The translations under genes were made by a program, and so were the position numbers. The notes below the pieces were generated by a model that saw nothing but the letters and a program-made list of their open reading frames with translations, was not told the DNA's origin and made no database searches. Shown here one piece after another: positions 18,248-26,982 of a stretch of 64,000 bases of DNA (position 1 is its first letter; each line of letters begins with the position of its first letter). The stretch is from Microbacterium sp. MAH-37 (GTDB lineage: Bacteria > Actinomycetota > Actinomycetes > Actinomycetales > Microbacteriaceae), in assembly GCF_009758255.1 (NCBI RefSeq), contig NZ_WSEN01000010.1, forward strand, positions 620,001-684,000. Reading direction: 5' to 3'.

Positions 18248-18871
18248 ATGACCCGCGGCGACTCCGCTTACCATCGCGCGTTGGCCGAGGCGAACCGCCA
18301 GTCGGTACTCGCCGCCGGTGCCGCCCTGTTCCTGGAGAACGGCTACGACCGCACCTCGCTCGCGCGCATCGCTCAGGAGGCGGGCGTCTCGAAGGCGACG
18401 CTCTTCAAGCAGTTCCCGACCAAGGCGGAACTGTTCGAAGCGACCGTGCTCGCAGCCGGCTCGGCGCCCGACCTGGTTCCCCTCGACGTCCCCGCGGACG
18501 ACTTCCGCGCCGGACTCGTGATGCTCGGCCGGGCGTACGGCGACCTCCTGATGCGACCCGAGATGACCGCGCTGATGCGGACGGTGATCGCCGAGTCGCC
18601 CAGGTTCCCCGAGCTGCGGTCCCGCACGTTCGACTTCGGGACACTGCCGGTGCTCATGGCACTGTCGCGCTACCTCCGCGACGCGCACACGGCGGGAGTC
18701 GCGGAGATCGACGACCCCGACACGGCATCCGCACAGTTCCTCGGAATGATCGCGTCAGCGATCTTCTGGCCCCGCCTCGTCCACGGCACGTGGTCGATGA
18801 CCGACGATGAGCGCGAGCGGGCCATCGAGGAGGCCGCTCGGACCATCGAGGCCCGCTACGCCGCTTCCTGA
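18248..18871 (+). CDS. TetR/AcrR-family transcriptional regulator
   Basis: Regulator of 207 residues with an N-terminal helix-turn-helix (LAAGAALFLENGYDRTSLAR, then AGVSKATLFKQFPTKAELFE) and a longer C-terminal domain of the AefR-like type (ALMRTVIAESPRFPELRSRTF). It is divergent from the DHFR-like gene. Two 26-base dyads lie between them, and its own -10-like hexamer is six bases before the ATG, so the message looks leaderless and autoregulated. The inducing ligand is unknown. Confidence 0.9.
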   Translation: MTRGDSAYHRALAEANRQSVLAAGAALFLENGYDRTSLARIAQEAGVSKATLFKQFPTKAELFEATVLAAGSAPDLVPLDVPADDFRAGLVMLGRAYGDLLMRPEMTALMRTVIAESPRFPELRSRTFDFGTLPVLMALSRYLRDAHTAGVAEIDDPDTASAQFLGMIASAIFWPRLVHGTWSMTDDERERAIEEAARTIEARYAAS

Positions 18872-18927
18872 CGAACCGACCGGAAGTCCCCAGACGAAGA
18901 CAGCATCCGCAGTGCCAGACTGAGCGC

Positions 18928-19389
18928 ATGTCCTACGTCGTCGATTTCGTGAACGTGTCCACCGTCGGTCTGGAGTCCTCGCCCGTCGCCGATGCCCTCG
19001 CCGGCCTGCGCGCCAACGAGGCGCGCTACTTCCACAACAAGTACGACGTGGACTTCACCACCGTCCCGGCATCCGAAGGAGCCGAGATCCTCGACCTCGT
19101 CACCCGTGTGCTCGCGAAGGAGCGCGGCATCGTCATCGCCTCCCCCGCGCTCGAGGTGGCCGAGCCCGACGTGCCCGGCATCCGCTGGTCCTACGTGTTC
19201 TACGAATCTGGACTCGTGATCAACCTGCTCTACGAACTCGCCGAGGGCGGCAAGCGCGCCGTCGGCTTCAAGCTCTCCGATGGGATGGACGTCCCTGACG
19301 AGCTGAGCGAGTTCAAGTTCGCCCGTCAGAAGTCCAAGCTGGCCGGCACCATCCGCGGCTCGTACTTCGTGGTCAAGGGGGAGTACTGA
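18928..19389 (+). CDS. Conserved-looking hypothetical protein
   Basis: Protein of 153 residues, soluble, without Cys or signal peptide, with ordered alpha/beta composition (WSYVFYESGLVINLLYELAE; GKRAVGFKLSDGMDVPDELS; KSKLAGTIRGSYFVVKGEY). I believe similar proteins occur in related actinobacteria but cannot assign a function. The hexamer CAGACT lies six bases before the ATG and no ribosome site is visible, so the gene is probably leaderless. It is convergent with the flavin oxidoreductase gene, with only six bases between stop codons. Confidence 0.72.
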   Translation: MSYVVDFVNVSTVGLESSPVADALAGLRANEARYFHNKYDVDFTTVPASEGAEILDLVTRVLAKERGIVIASPALEVAEPDVPGIRWSYVFYESGLVINLLYELAEGGKRAVGFKLSDGMDVPDELSEFKFARQKSKLAGTIRGSYFVVKGEY

Positions 19390-19395
19390 CCCGGC

Positions 19396-20319
19396 TCAGT
19401 GCGTCGTCGTGATGCCGACCGCGTCGTGCACGATGACGGCCGCGACCCTGGCTCCGGCACCCGCCGCGACCATGAGCTGCTGTGGCCCGGGTGAGGCGAT
19501 GTCGCCGGCGGCGTACACGCCGGGGCGCGAGGTGCGCCCGGAGCGGTCCACGATCAGGTGCCCCGCCTCGTCCGCATCAGGGGCGAGGCCCTGCAGGTAG
19601 CCGAGCTCTGCGTCCCACCGCGGCTGCACGAAGCCGCCGTCGATCGCGTGCTCGGCTCCGCCTTCGAGACGGATGCCGGTGATCCAGCCCTTCTCGCCCT
19701 GCAGCTCCATGATCGGAGCGCGCTCGACCGCGATGCCCTGAGCGAGCAGCTCGGCCTCCTCGTCGGGCCCGATCGCGTCGGATCCGTGCGTGAACACCGT
19801 GAGCGCGTCGGTCCAGCGGGCGATCAGGCGGGCGCGGGACGCCAGGTCGGCGCTCTCGCCGATCAAGGCCAGCCGTCGGTCGCGCAGGTCCCACGCGTCG
19901 CAGGCGACGCAACTGAACAGGCTCACGCCGTAGAAGCCGCGCAGGTTCGGCACATCAGGCAGTGTCTCGCGCAGCCCGGATGCCAGCAGCACGGCGCGTG
20001 CCGTCACCGACTCCTCCGGGGAGCGGCGCCCGAGCCTCGCCGCGAATCCGGCATCCGACTCCTCGATGCCGAACACCCGCTGCCGGGTGCGCACCTCGAC
20101 GTTCGGATACCCCGCGAGCTCCTCGCGGGCGAGCCGGCGCAGCTCGTGCGGCGGCACGCCGTCGCGCGTGAGGAAGCCGTGCGAGACGAGCGTCGCCGCG
20201 TTGCGCGGGCGGTCGGCGTCGACCAGCAGCACCCGCATCAGCGCGCGGCCGAGGTTGAGAGCGGCGGAGAGCCCGGCGGGTCCGCCGCCGACGATCAGCA
20301 CGTCGTACGGCTCAGTCAT
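19396..20319 (-). CDS. Thioredoxin reductase-like FAD oxidoreductase
   Basis: NAD(P)/FAD-dependent oxidoreductase of 307 residues. The N-terminal FAD Rossmann motif is VLIVGGGPAGLSAALNLGR; the middle holds SCVACDAW where thioredoxin reductases have the redox CxxC (CVAC), so a dithiol is present; the C-terminal FAD motif is GVYAAGDIASPG. The NADPH site appears as LALIGESADLASRARLIARW with a Gly missing from the usual GGGxxA, which may affect coenzyme use. Start ATG 20319 lies inside the end of the ferredoxin gene (8-base overlap), tying it to the ferredoxin/FprA unit. Confidence 0.87.
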   Translation of the reverse strand: MTEPYDVLIVGGGPAGLSAALNLGRALMRVLLVDADRPRNAATLVSHGFLTRDGVPPHELRRLAREELAGYPNVEVRTRQRVFGIEESDAGFAARLGRRSPEESVTARAVLLASGLRETLPDVPNLRGFYGVSLFSCVACDAWDLRDRRLALIGESADLASRARLIARWTDALTVFTHGSDAIGPDEEAELLAQGIAVERAPIMELQGEKGWITGIRLEGGAEHAIDGGFVQPRWDAELGYLQGLAPDADEAGHLIVDRSGRTSRPGVYAAGDIASPGPQQLMVAAGAGARVAAVIVHDAVGITTTH

Positions 20320-20641
20320 GGCCGTCACCCTGCGGGGGAAGCGCCGCCACCAGCGGGTGGTCGAACGCGTACGGTCCCACCTTCGCCGCGCCGCCGGGCG
20401 ACCCGATCTCGTCGAAGAAGGCCACGTTCGCCGTGTAGTAGTCCTGCCACTCGTCGGGGAGGTCGTCCTCGTAGTAGATCGCCTCGACCGGGCAGACCGG
20501 CTCGCAGGCACCGCAGTCCACGCACTCGTCCGGGTGGATGTAGAGCGAGCGCTCGCCCTCGTAGATGCAGTCCACCGGGCACTCGTCGATGCACGCCCGG
20601 TCCTTCACATCCACGCAGGGCAGCGCGATGACGTAGGTCAT
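20312..20641 (-). CDS. fdxA: Ferredoxin, 7Fe/8Fe type
   Basis: Small electron carrier of 109 residues. The first cluster region DRACIDECPVDCIYEG and the second CVDCGACEPVCPVEAI supply the Cys ligands for one [3Fe-4S] or [4Fe-4S] cluster and one [4Fe-4S] cluster; the long acidic C-terminus is typical of actinobacterial FdxA. It overlaps the end of fprA (ATGA) and is overlapped by the flavin oxidoreductase gene, so all three are co-expressed. It most likely carries electrons from FprA to the siroheme sulfite reductase encoded further right (inference from context). Confidence 0.93.
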   Translation of the reverse strand: MTYVIALPCVDVKDRACIDECPVDCIYEGERSLYIHPDECVDCGACEPVCPVEAIYYEDDLPDEWQDYYTANVAFFDEIGSPGGAAKVGPYAFDHPLVAALPPQGDGHD

Positions 20642-22014
20642 CGGACGAACGCCCCGTCGCGCGACACGGCGACCTGCTCCTCGCGGGGCACGACCTTGAC
20701 CCGCTCACGGGTGTGCTCGTGCGTCTCGCCGAGGTGGCGCTCGTGCTCGTCCAGGGCCAGCCAGCCGTCCCACGTGGTGTACTCGGTGTCGCGCTCGTCG
20801 AGCAGGTCGAGGATGTCGCGCCCGGCATCCGTCGCCGCGAGCGCGCCCGCCTCGGCGTCCGCCACGACGTTCGTGATGGTCTCGAGCGCGTCCGACTTGG
20901 TGGCGCCGATCAAGCCCACCGGGCCGCGCTTGATCCAGCCGGTCGCGTACAGCCCCGGCTCGCCCTCGACGCGGCCGGCGTCGTTCGGCACCACGCCGCG
21001 ACGCTCGTCGAAGGGCGCGCCCTCGACCCGCGTGCCGTAGTAGCCGACGGCGCGATAGACCGCCTGCACGTCGTAGTCGCGGAACTCGCCGGTGCCCTCG
21101 AGCGTGCCGTCGACGATGCGGGTGCGCTCGAAACGGATGCCCTCCACCCGACCCTCGCCGGTGATCTCCACCGGTCGCTGCCAGAAGTGCAGGTGCAGTC
21201 GCCGGCTCGCCTGGCCGATCTCGCGGTCGCGCCAGCCGTTCAGCGTGCGCAGCATGACCTTCAGCTGGTTGCTCGACGCGGATGCCGCGTCCACACCTTC
21301 GAAGTCCTCGTCATGCAGCACGATGTCGACGTCGCGCACCTCGCCGAGCTCGCGCAGCTCGATCGGCGTGAACTTGATGTCCGCCGGGCCGCGGCGGCCG
21401 AACACGTGCACGTCGGTGATCGCGGAGGACTCCAGTCCCGCGAGCACGTTGTCGGGCACGTCGGTGCTGCGCTGGTCCTCACCGTGTTTGGCGAGCACAC
21501 GCGCCACGTCGAGCGCGACGTTGCCGTTGCCGATCACGGCCGCGGAGGCGGCGTCCAGCGGCCACGTGCGCGCGACATCCGGATGCCCGTCGAACCAGGC
21601 GACGAAGTCGGCTGCGCCGTACGAGCCGGGCAGGTCGACGCCGGGCACGTCCAGCTCGGCGTCGCGGATCGCACCGGTGGCGAGGATGACGGCGTGGTAC
21701 CGCTCGCGCAGCTCGTCGAGCCCGATGTCCTTGCCCACCTCGACGTTGCCGATGAACCGGATGGTGCGCCGCTCGGCGCCCTCCGCAGTGGCGTCGAGCA
21801 TCTCGTGCAGCGAGTTGACGATGCCCTTGATGCGCGGGTGGTCGGGCGCGACGCCGTAGCGGATCAGGCCGTAGGGCGCGGGCAGCGATTCGAACAGGTC
21901 GATCTCGACGCGGCCGCCGCGCTCGCCGACGGCGTTCGCCAGCAGATTGCCGGCGTAGATGCCGGCCGGCCCCGATCCGACGATCGCGACACGCAGGTTC
22001 AGAGGAGAGGTCAT
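20638..22014 (-). CDS. fprA: Ferredoxin-NADP+ reductase, FprA type
   Basis: Adrenodoxin-reductase-like flavoprotein of 458 residues that moves electrons between NADPH and ferredoxin. FAD motif VAIVGSGPAGIYAGNLLA at the N-terminus, followed by APYGLIRYGVAPDHPRIKG, then the NADPH motif VIGNGNVALDVARVL with Arg-rich sequence GRRGPAD, and the C-terminal GLYATGWIKRGPVGLIG. Its stop overlaps the ferredoxin start (ATGA). With cobA just upstream it forms the right-hand part of the sulfur/siroheme region. Confidence 0.94.
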   Translation of the reverse strand: MTSPLNLRVAIVGSGPAGIYAGNLLANAVGERGGRVEIDLFESLPAPYGLIRYGVAPDHPRIKGIVNSLHEMLDATAEGAERRTIRFIGNVEVGKDIGLDELRERYHAVILATGAIRDAELDVPGVDLPGSYGAADFVAWFDGHPDVARTWPLDAASAAVIGNGNVALDVARVLAKHGEDQRSTDVPDNVLAGLESSAITDVHVFGRRGPADIKFTPIELRELGEVRDVDIVLHDEDFEGVDAASASSNQLKVMLRTLNGWRDREIGQASRRLHLHFWQRPVEITGEGRVEGIRFERTRIVDGTLEGTGEFRDYDVQAVYRAVGYYGTRVEGAPFDERRGVVPNDAGRVEGEPGLYATGWIKRGPVGLIGATKSDALETITNVVADAEAGALAATDAGRDILDLLDERDTEYTTWDGWLALDEHERHLGETHEHTRERVKVVPREEQVAVSRDGAFVR

Positions 22015-22030
22015 GGTGGTTCTTTCGTAC

Positions 22031-22834
22031 TCAGAGTGAGGAGAGGGTGAGCAGCGCGTCGGTCCAGTGCGGGCCCTTCGACAAGCTCAGGGACCCAGCC
22101 TCTTGGGTCGCTGAGCCCGTCGAAGCGAGGCGAACGACGTCGCCGACGATCACGACCGCGGGCGAGCGCACCTGCCGCGCCGCGGCCAGGTGCGCGATGG
22201 TGCCGAGAGTGCCGATCGTGACGCGCTGACCCTCGCCGTAGCCGTCCTCGACGATGGCGACCGGGCAGTCCCCGCCGCGCTCGCCTGCGGCCAGCATGTG
22301 CGCGGAATGACCCAGCGTGTTCACGCCCATCAGCAGGATCACCGTGTGGTCGGCTCCGCCGGGCAGCTGCTCGATCTGGTCGTGCGCGCTGACGACGGTG
22401 AAGGATGTCGCGACGCCGCGATGCGTGACCGGGATGCCGGCCGCGGCCGGCACCGAGATCGCGCTGGTGACCCCCGCGACGACCTCGACGGGGATGCCGG
22501 CGGCCTCGCAGTGCAGCTGCTCCTCGCGGCCGCGGCCGAGCACGAACGGGTCGCCGCCCTTCAGGCGCACGACGTTCCGTCCGGCCTGAGCCTCCTGCAC
22601 GAGCAGGGCGTTGATGCCGTCCTGCGGCACCTTGTGGTGCCCGGGCAGCTTGCCGACGTCGACGACGTCGGCGGTGAGTTCCACGCCCTCGGCGGCGAGC
22701 TGCTCCAGCACGGCGCGGGCACCGAGCCGGTCGGCGACGATGACGTCGGCCTGCTGCAGTGCGCGCAGGCCGCGAAGGGTGAGCAGGCCGGCGTCGCCGG
22801 GACCAGCTCCGACGAGGGTGACGCGTCCGGTCAT
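22031..22834 (-). CDS. cobA: Uroporphyrinogen-III C-methyltransferase
   Basis: SAM-dependent methyltransferase of 267 residues that makes precorrin-2, the first committed step to siroheme and cobalamin. Motifs: VTLVGAGPGDAGLLTLRG at the N-terminus, VRLKGGDPFVLGRGREE, GIPVTHRGVATSFTVVSAHD and LLMGVNTL. It supplies siroheme precursor for the sulfite reductase in this region. ATGA overlap with the ABC permease couples it to the importer genes. The last 30 residues are unusual: codons about 237-253 are made by a dispersed hairpin repeat (22076-22125), probably inserted in frame after the catalytic domain. Confidence 0.94.
   Translation of the reverse strand: MTGRVTLVGAGPGDAGLLTLRGLRALQQADVIVADRLGARAVLEQLAAEGVELTADVVDVGKLPGHHKVPQDGINALLVQEAQAGRNVVRLKGGDPFVLGRGREEQLHCEAAGIPVEVVAGVTSAISVPAAAGIPVTHRGVATSFTVVSAHDQIEQLPGGADHTVILLMGVNTLGHSAHMLAAGERGGDCPVAIVEDGYGEGQRVTIGTLGTIAHLAAARQVRSPAVVIVGDVVRLASTGSATQEAGSLSLSKGPHWTDALLTLSSL
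22076..22125. repeat. Hairpin repeat inside cobA 3' end
   Basis: CTTCGACAAGCTCAGGGACC (22076-22095, plus CA to 22097) pairs with 22104-22125 at 19 of 22 positions around a six-base loop. It lies within the cobA coding frame, 45 bases before the stop. Related sequence occurs at 3808-3829, 45230-45250 and 46038-46060. It could form a strong RNA hairpin in the transcript. Confidence 0.85.
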
Positions 22835-23715
22835 CTTCCACCTCCCAGGAGAAGGCCCCGGCTGCGCAGCATCCGCCGCTCGATGGGGCCGAAGATCACG
22901 AGTTCGATGAGGATTCCGATCGCGAGGATCAGGATGATCGTGCCGAGCACCGCGGCGAGATCGGCGAGTTCACGGGACTGATCGAGCATGGTGCCGAGGC
23001 CGAAGCCGATCGATCCTCCGGTGGTGATGATCTCCGCGGCCATCAGCGACCGCCACGAGAACGCCCAGCCCTGCTTGAGCCCGGCGAAGTACCCGGGCAG
23101 CGACGCCGGCAGCACCACCTCTGTGGCGAGCTGCCAGCGGCTGGCGCCGAGCACCGTTCCGACTCGACGCAGCTGCGGCGGCACCTGGTCGATACCGGAG
23201 AGCAGACCGTTCACGATCGAGGGAATGGCGCCCATCAGGATCACGAAGTACGCGGTGGCATCGGAGAGGCCGAACCAGATGATCGCCGCGGGCACCCAGG
23301 CGACCGAGGGGAGCACCTGCAGGCCCGAGATCAGCGGGCCCGCTGCGCGACGGAGCACCGTGACCTCGGCGAGCAGCATGCCGAGCGCCGTGCCGATGAC
23401 GATCGCGATGAGGAAGCCGATCACGCCGCGCTCGAGACTGGTGGCCACGGCCTCCTGCAGCCGCCCCGACGCCCAGGCGTCGCCGAGCGCGGCCGCGACC
23501 TGCACGGGGCTCGGCGCCTTGTCCGGACGCGGGTCCGCGATCATGACGTACAGCTGCCAGACGGCGAGCAGCACCACCAGCAGGATGATCGGGGGCAGCG
23601 CCTTCGACAGGACCTCGCGCACGACCGAGGGGCGCTGCACCTCGTCGGACTGCAGGCGGTCCAGGCCGGCGGAGAGCGTGTCCAGCTCGTCCTTCTGCAC
23701 AGTTTCAGGAGGCAT
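22831..23715 (-). CDS. ABC importer permease (SsuC/TauC/NrtB type)
   Basis: Membrane subunit of 294 residues with six or so helices and the EAA-like loop GTVLGASRWQLATEVVLPASLPGYF that docks to the ATPase. This class imports sulfonates, taurine, nitrate or similar small oxyanions. Neighbours are the matching ATPase (11-base overlap) and binding protein, within sulfate-assimilation genes, so a sulfur compound is the most likely substrate. The N-terminal 40 residues are a hydrophilic extension that is longer than in most family members. Confidence 0.88.
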   Translation of the reverse strand: MPPETVQKDELDTLSAGLDRLQSDEVQRPSVVREVLSKALPPIILLVVLLAVWQLYVMIADPRPDKAPSPVQVAAALGDAWASGRLQEAVATSLERGVIGFLIAIVIGTALGMLLAEVTVLRRAAGPLISGLQVLPSVAWVPAAIIWFGLSDATAYFVILMGAIPSIVNGLLSGIDQVPPQLRRVGTVLGASRWQLATEVVLPASLPGYFAGLKQGWAFSWRSLMAAEIITTGGSIGFGLGTMLDQSRELADLAAVLGTIILILAIGILIELVIFGPIERRMLRSRGLLLGGGR

Positions 23716-24544
23716 TGCGGGCGATCTCCTTCCGCAGCTCGGCGGTGATCTCGGTGGCCAGTGCCGCCACCTCGGGCGACTCGATGCGGCGCCCGGTGGT
23801 GTTGCGGATGCGCCATTCCCCCGCGATCCGGCCGGGCCTGCTGGAGAGCAGGATCACCCGCTGCCCCAGTCGAGCCGCCTCGCGCACGTTGTGCGTGACG
23901 AACACGATCGTGCGGCCGGTGGCGCGCCAGACGCGCTCCAGCTCCTCGTGCAGCAGGTCGCGGGTGATCGCGTCCAGTGCGGCGAAGGGCTCGTCCATCA
24001 GCAGCACCGACCGGTCCTGCGCCAGGGCGCGGGCGAGCGCCACGCGCTGCCGCATCCCGCCGGAGAGCTCGTGCGGTCGCTTGTCGCCAGCCTCGGAGAG
24101 GTTCACGGTGCCGAGCAGTCGTTCGGCCTCCTCTCGCCGCTCGCGACGGGGCACGCCCCGCAGCCGCAGCGCCAGCTCGACGTTCTTGCGGGCGGTGAGC
24201 CACGGCATCAGCGCGGACTCCTGGAACATGACCGCGGCGCCGCCGTCGGGCGTCGAGATCTCCCCCGCGGTGGCAGGCTCGAGCCCGGCGACGAGGTTCA
24301 GCAGAGTGGACTTGCCGCAGCCGGAGGCGCCGAGCAGGCAGACGAACTCTCCGGGTGCGATGTCCAGCGAGATGTCGTCGAGCACCACCGGGCCCGTGCC
24401 GTACCGCTTGGTGACGTGCGAGAGGCGCACCGCGGGGTCGACGGCCGGCCCCGGCTCAGCGACCGGGGTGACGCCGTCGAAACTCGGCGTCAGCCGTCCT
24501 CCCGCCGCCGTTGCCCGATCCGTCGATCCCGCGAGCGCGCTCAT
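23705..24544 (-). CDS. ABC importer ATP-binding protein (SsuB/TauB type)
   Basis: ATPase of 279 residues. Walker A is LLGASGCGKSTLLN, the signature is LSGGMRQRVALARAL, Walker B is VLLMDEPFAALD, and the switch His is in VFVTHNVREA, all typical of the nitrate/sulfonate/taurine importer ATPases. ATG 24544 shares one base with the stop of the binding-protein gene (TGATG). About 40 extra residues precede the ATPase fold. The frame stays open far upstream, across the binding protein and cysN region, but that stretch is antisense-like noise in another frame. Confidence 0.9.
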   Translation of the reverse strand: MSALAGSTDRATAAGGRLTPSFDGVTPVAEPGPAVDPAVRLSHVTKRYGTGPVVLDDISLDIAPGEFVCLLGASGCGKSTLLNLVAGLEPATAGEISTPDGGAAVMFQESALMPWLTARKNVELALRLRGVPRRERREEAERLLGTVNLSEAGDKRPHELSGGMRQRVALARALAQDRSVLLMDEPFAALDAITRDLLHEELERVWRATGRTIVFVTHNVREAARLGQRVILLSSRPGRIAGEWRIRNTTGRRIESPEVAALATEITAELRKEIARNAS

Positions 24545-25611
24545 CAGTCCTCTCCGAGTCCCGCTGCCGAGACCGGCTCCTGGCCGTCCTTCTTCAACTG
24601 CGCGTTGAGCGCCCGCAGGTCGAACAGTCCGTCGATCGAGCCCTTCTTCTGCGTGCCGGCGGCCAGGCCGTTGCTCACGAGCTTCTCGAAGGTCTCGGCG
24701 TGCGGGTCGACCGTGAAGGTGACGTTCTGCAGCGCGCGGGCCAGCACCTCGTCGGAGAGACCCTTGCCCGTGGCATCCTCCAGCGCGCCGTTGATCACCT
24801 CGGGCGCCTCGCCGGCGTGATCGTCGAGCCATGCGACCGACGCGAGGTGCCCCTCGAGCAGTTCGTCCACGGCATCCGGATGCTCCCTCGCGAAGTCCTT
24901 CCGCACCAGCAGCACGGTCGTCGGGAACGCACCGTCCTTCCAGAGGTCCTTCTCGTCGACGAGCACCTTCGCGCCGGCGTCGACCACCAGCCGCGACACC
25001 CACGGCTCCGGCAGCCAGGCCCCGTCGACCTCGCCGTCCTGGAAGAGCGTCAGCGTCTGCGCGTTCTCGGTCGGGGTGATGTTCACGTCGCCGCCGCCCG
25101 ATGTCGAGGTCGTGAAGCCCTCGTCCGCCAGCCAGCTGCGCAGCGCGACATCCTGCGTGTTCCCGAGCTGAGGGGTCGCGAGGGTCTTGCCCTTCAGGTC
25201 GGCGACGTCCGAGATCTCGTCGTTCACGACCAGCGCGGCACCGCCCGAAGTGGCGCCGGCGATGATGTTCGCGGACTCCCCTCCGGACTGGATGAAGGTG
25301 TTGATGGCCGGGTTCGGGCCGATGTAGGTGGCGTCGATCGCGCCCGCCGAGAGCGCCTCGATCGCGGCCGGGCCCGCGTTGAACACCTCGGTCTTGAGCT
25401 TCACGTCGCCCAGGGCGCCCTGGAACAGCCCCTCCGAGACGCCGACCAGCGCGGGCGCGTGGGTCACGTTGGCGAAGTAGCCGAGGCGCAGCTCGTCGAG
25501 GTCGTCCTTCTTCGCGGTGCCCTGATCGGCGGATGCCGAGGCGCAGCCCGCGAGCATCATGGCGGCCAGTCCCAGGGCGGTCAGAGCGGTGGTCTTGCGG
25601 ATGTTCTTCAC
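24544..25611 (-). CDS. ABC importer substrate-binding lipoprotein, sulfonate/nitrate type
   Basis: Lipoprotein of 355 residues: signal peptide with lipobox LAGC (C23), then an NMT1/SsuA-like periplasmic-binding fold (LRLGYFANVTHAPALVGVSE; GAIDATYIGPNPAINTFI; GKTLATPQLGNTQDVALRSW). It captures the substrate for the permease/ATPase pair encoded next. In related actinobacterial sulfur clusters the proposed substrates are sulfonates or sulfate, but the binding residues do not decide this. It follows cysN by 45 bases on the same strand. Confidence 0.9.
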   Translation of the reverse strand: MKNIRKTTALTALGLAAMMLAGCASASADQGTAKKDDLDELRLGYFANVTHAPALVGVSEGLFQGALGDVKLKTEVFNAGPAAIEALSAGAIDATYIGPNPAINTFIQSGGESANIIAGATSGGAALVVNDEISDVADLKGKTLATPQLGNTQDVALRSWLADEGFTTSTSGGGDVNITPTENAQTLTLFQDGEVDGAWLPEPWVSRLVVDAGAKVLVDEKDLWKDGAFPTTVLLVRKDFAREHPDAVDELLEGHLASVAWLDDHAGEAPEVINGALEDATGKGLSDEVLARALQNVTFTVDPHAETFEKLVSNGLAAGTQKKGSIDGLFDLRALNAQLKKDGQEPVSAAGLGED

Positions 25612-25656
25612 GGTTTTCGCCTCCTCGGCATCGGTTCTGCGGGTGGGGTGTCGGGT

Positions 25657-26982
25657 TCAGGCGACGACGGTCGCGGCGGCCAGTGTCGCCCCGTCGCCCG
25701 GGTGGATGAGCACGAGCGAGCCGCCGTGTCGATCGGTCGTGTACGGCTCGAGCGGCAGGTCGGCGGCGAAGCGCAGCCGCACGCGTCCGATCTCGTTCAC
25801 GGCCAGCACGGATGCCGGTTCGCGGTCCAGCGTCTCCAGGTCGCGGCGGTCGAGCACCTCGGCGATCAGCGCCTGCACGGTCGCGGTGCCGTGCTTGGCG
25901 AGCACCTTCGCGCCGGCGATGACCTCGCGCTGGTCCAGCTGGAACAGCTCGACGACAGCCTCGCGGCGCCCTTCCGGCGCGGTGCCCGCGGCGGTGATCA
26001 CCGCGCCGCGCGCGGCATCCAGTTCGTGGGCGAGCGTCAGGGTGACCGACTGCGGCGCAGCCGCGGCATCCGCTCTCTCGCCGGCGACGAGGATGCCGGT
26101 GACCGTCGTGCGGTGTCCGCCGGGGAACACCTCGACCGGATCGCCGACCGCCACCTGGCCCGAGGAGATGCGTCCCGCGAAGCCGCGGAAGTCGCGATAG
26201 CGCTCCGGGTCGCTGATCTCGGGCGACAACCCGCCCTGCGGGCGCAGCACCAGCTGCACCGGCAGACGGAGATCGGATGCCGCGGAGTCGGTCTCGTCCG
26301 CGCTGGGCAGCGTCTCGAGCAGCTGGATCAGCGTGTCGCCGTTGTACCAGGCGGTGCGCTCGGAGCGCTCCACGATGTTGTCGCCCTCGAGCGCCGAGAC
26401 CGGCAGCACGTGGATGCCGCGCAGTCCGAGCTGCTCGGCGACACGTTCCGCCTCGAGCTCGATCTCGAGGAAGCGATCCTCGTCGAAGTCGATCAGATCG
26501 ATCTTGTTCACCGCGATGATCACGTTCGGCACGCGCAGCAGCGACACGACGGCGAGGTGCCGGCGGGTCTGCTCCACGACGCCCTTGCGCGCGTCGACCA
26601 GCACGACCACGGCGTCGGCGGTCGCCGCGCCGGTGACCATGTTGCGGGTGTACTGCACGTGGCCGGGGCAGTCGGCGAGGATGAAGCTGCGCCGGTCGGT
26701 CGCGAAGTAGCGGTAGGCGACGTCGATCGTGATGCCCTGCTCGCGCTCGGCCCGCAGACCGTCGGTGAGCAGTGCGAAGTCGAAGTCGCCGTGCGCGAAG
26801 CCGCGCTTCCTGCTGGTGGCCTGCACCTGCTCGAGCTGGTCGGCGAGGATCGCCTTCGCGTCGTGCAGCAGCCGGCCGACCAGGGTCGACTTGCCGTCGT
26901 CGACGGAACCCGCGGTCGCGAACCGGAACAGCGTGGCCGTCTGCGTCGCGGAGCTCGTCGAGGAGTCGTAGACAGTGGTCAT
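25657..26982 (-). CDS. cysN: Sulfate adenylyltransferase subunit 1 (GTPase)
   Basis: GTPase subunit of ATP sulfurylase, 441 residues, which powers formation of APS from sulfate and ATP together with CysD. GTP-binding motifs: GSVDDGKSTLVGRLL (from about residue 25), DCPGH, NKIDLIDF and an EF-Tu-like domain 2. It ends near residue 441, so there is no fused APS kinase (CysC) domain. ATG 26982 shares a base with the cysD stop (TGATG). A longer upstream frame exists but lies over cysD. Confidence 0.95.
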   Translation of the reverse strand: MTTVYDSSTSSATQTATLFRFATAGSVDDGKSTLVGRLLHDAKAILADQLEQVQATSRKRGFAHGDFDFALLTDGLRAEREQGITIDVAYRYFATDRRSFILADCPGHVQYTRNMVTGAATADAVVVLVDARKGVVEQTRRHLAVVSLLRVPNVIIAVNKIDLIDFDEDRFLEIELEAERVAEQLGLRGIHVLPVSALEGDNIVERSERTAWYNGDTLIQLLETLPSADETDSAASDLRLPVQLVLRPQGGLSPEISDPERYRDFRGFAGRISSGQVAVGDPVEVFPGGHRTTVTGILVAGERADAAAAPQSVTLTLAHELDAARGAVITAAGTAPEGRREAVVELFQLDQREVIAGAKVLAKHGTATVQALIAEVLDRRDLETLDREPASVLAVNEIGRVRLRFAADLPLEPYTTDRHGGSLVLIHPGDGATLAAATVVA

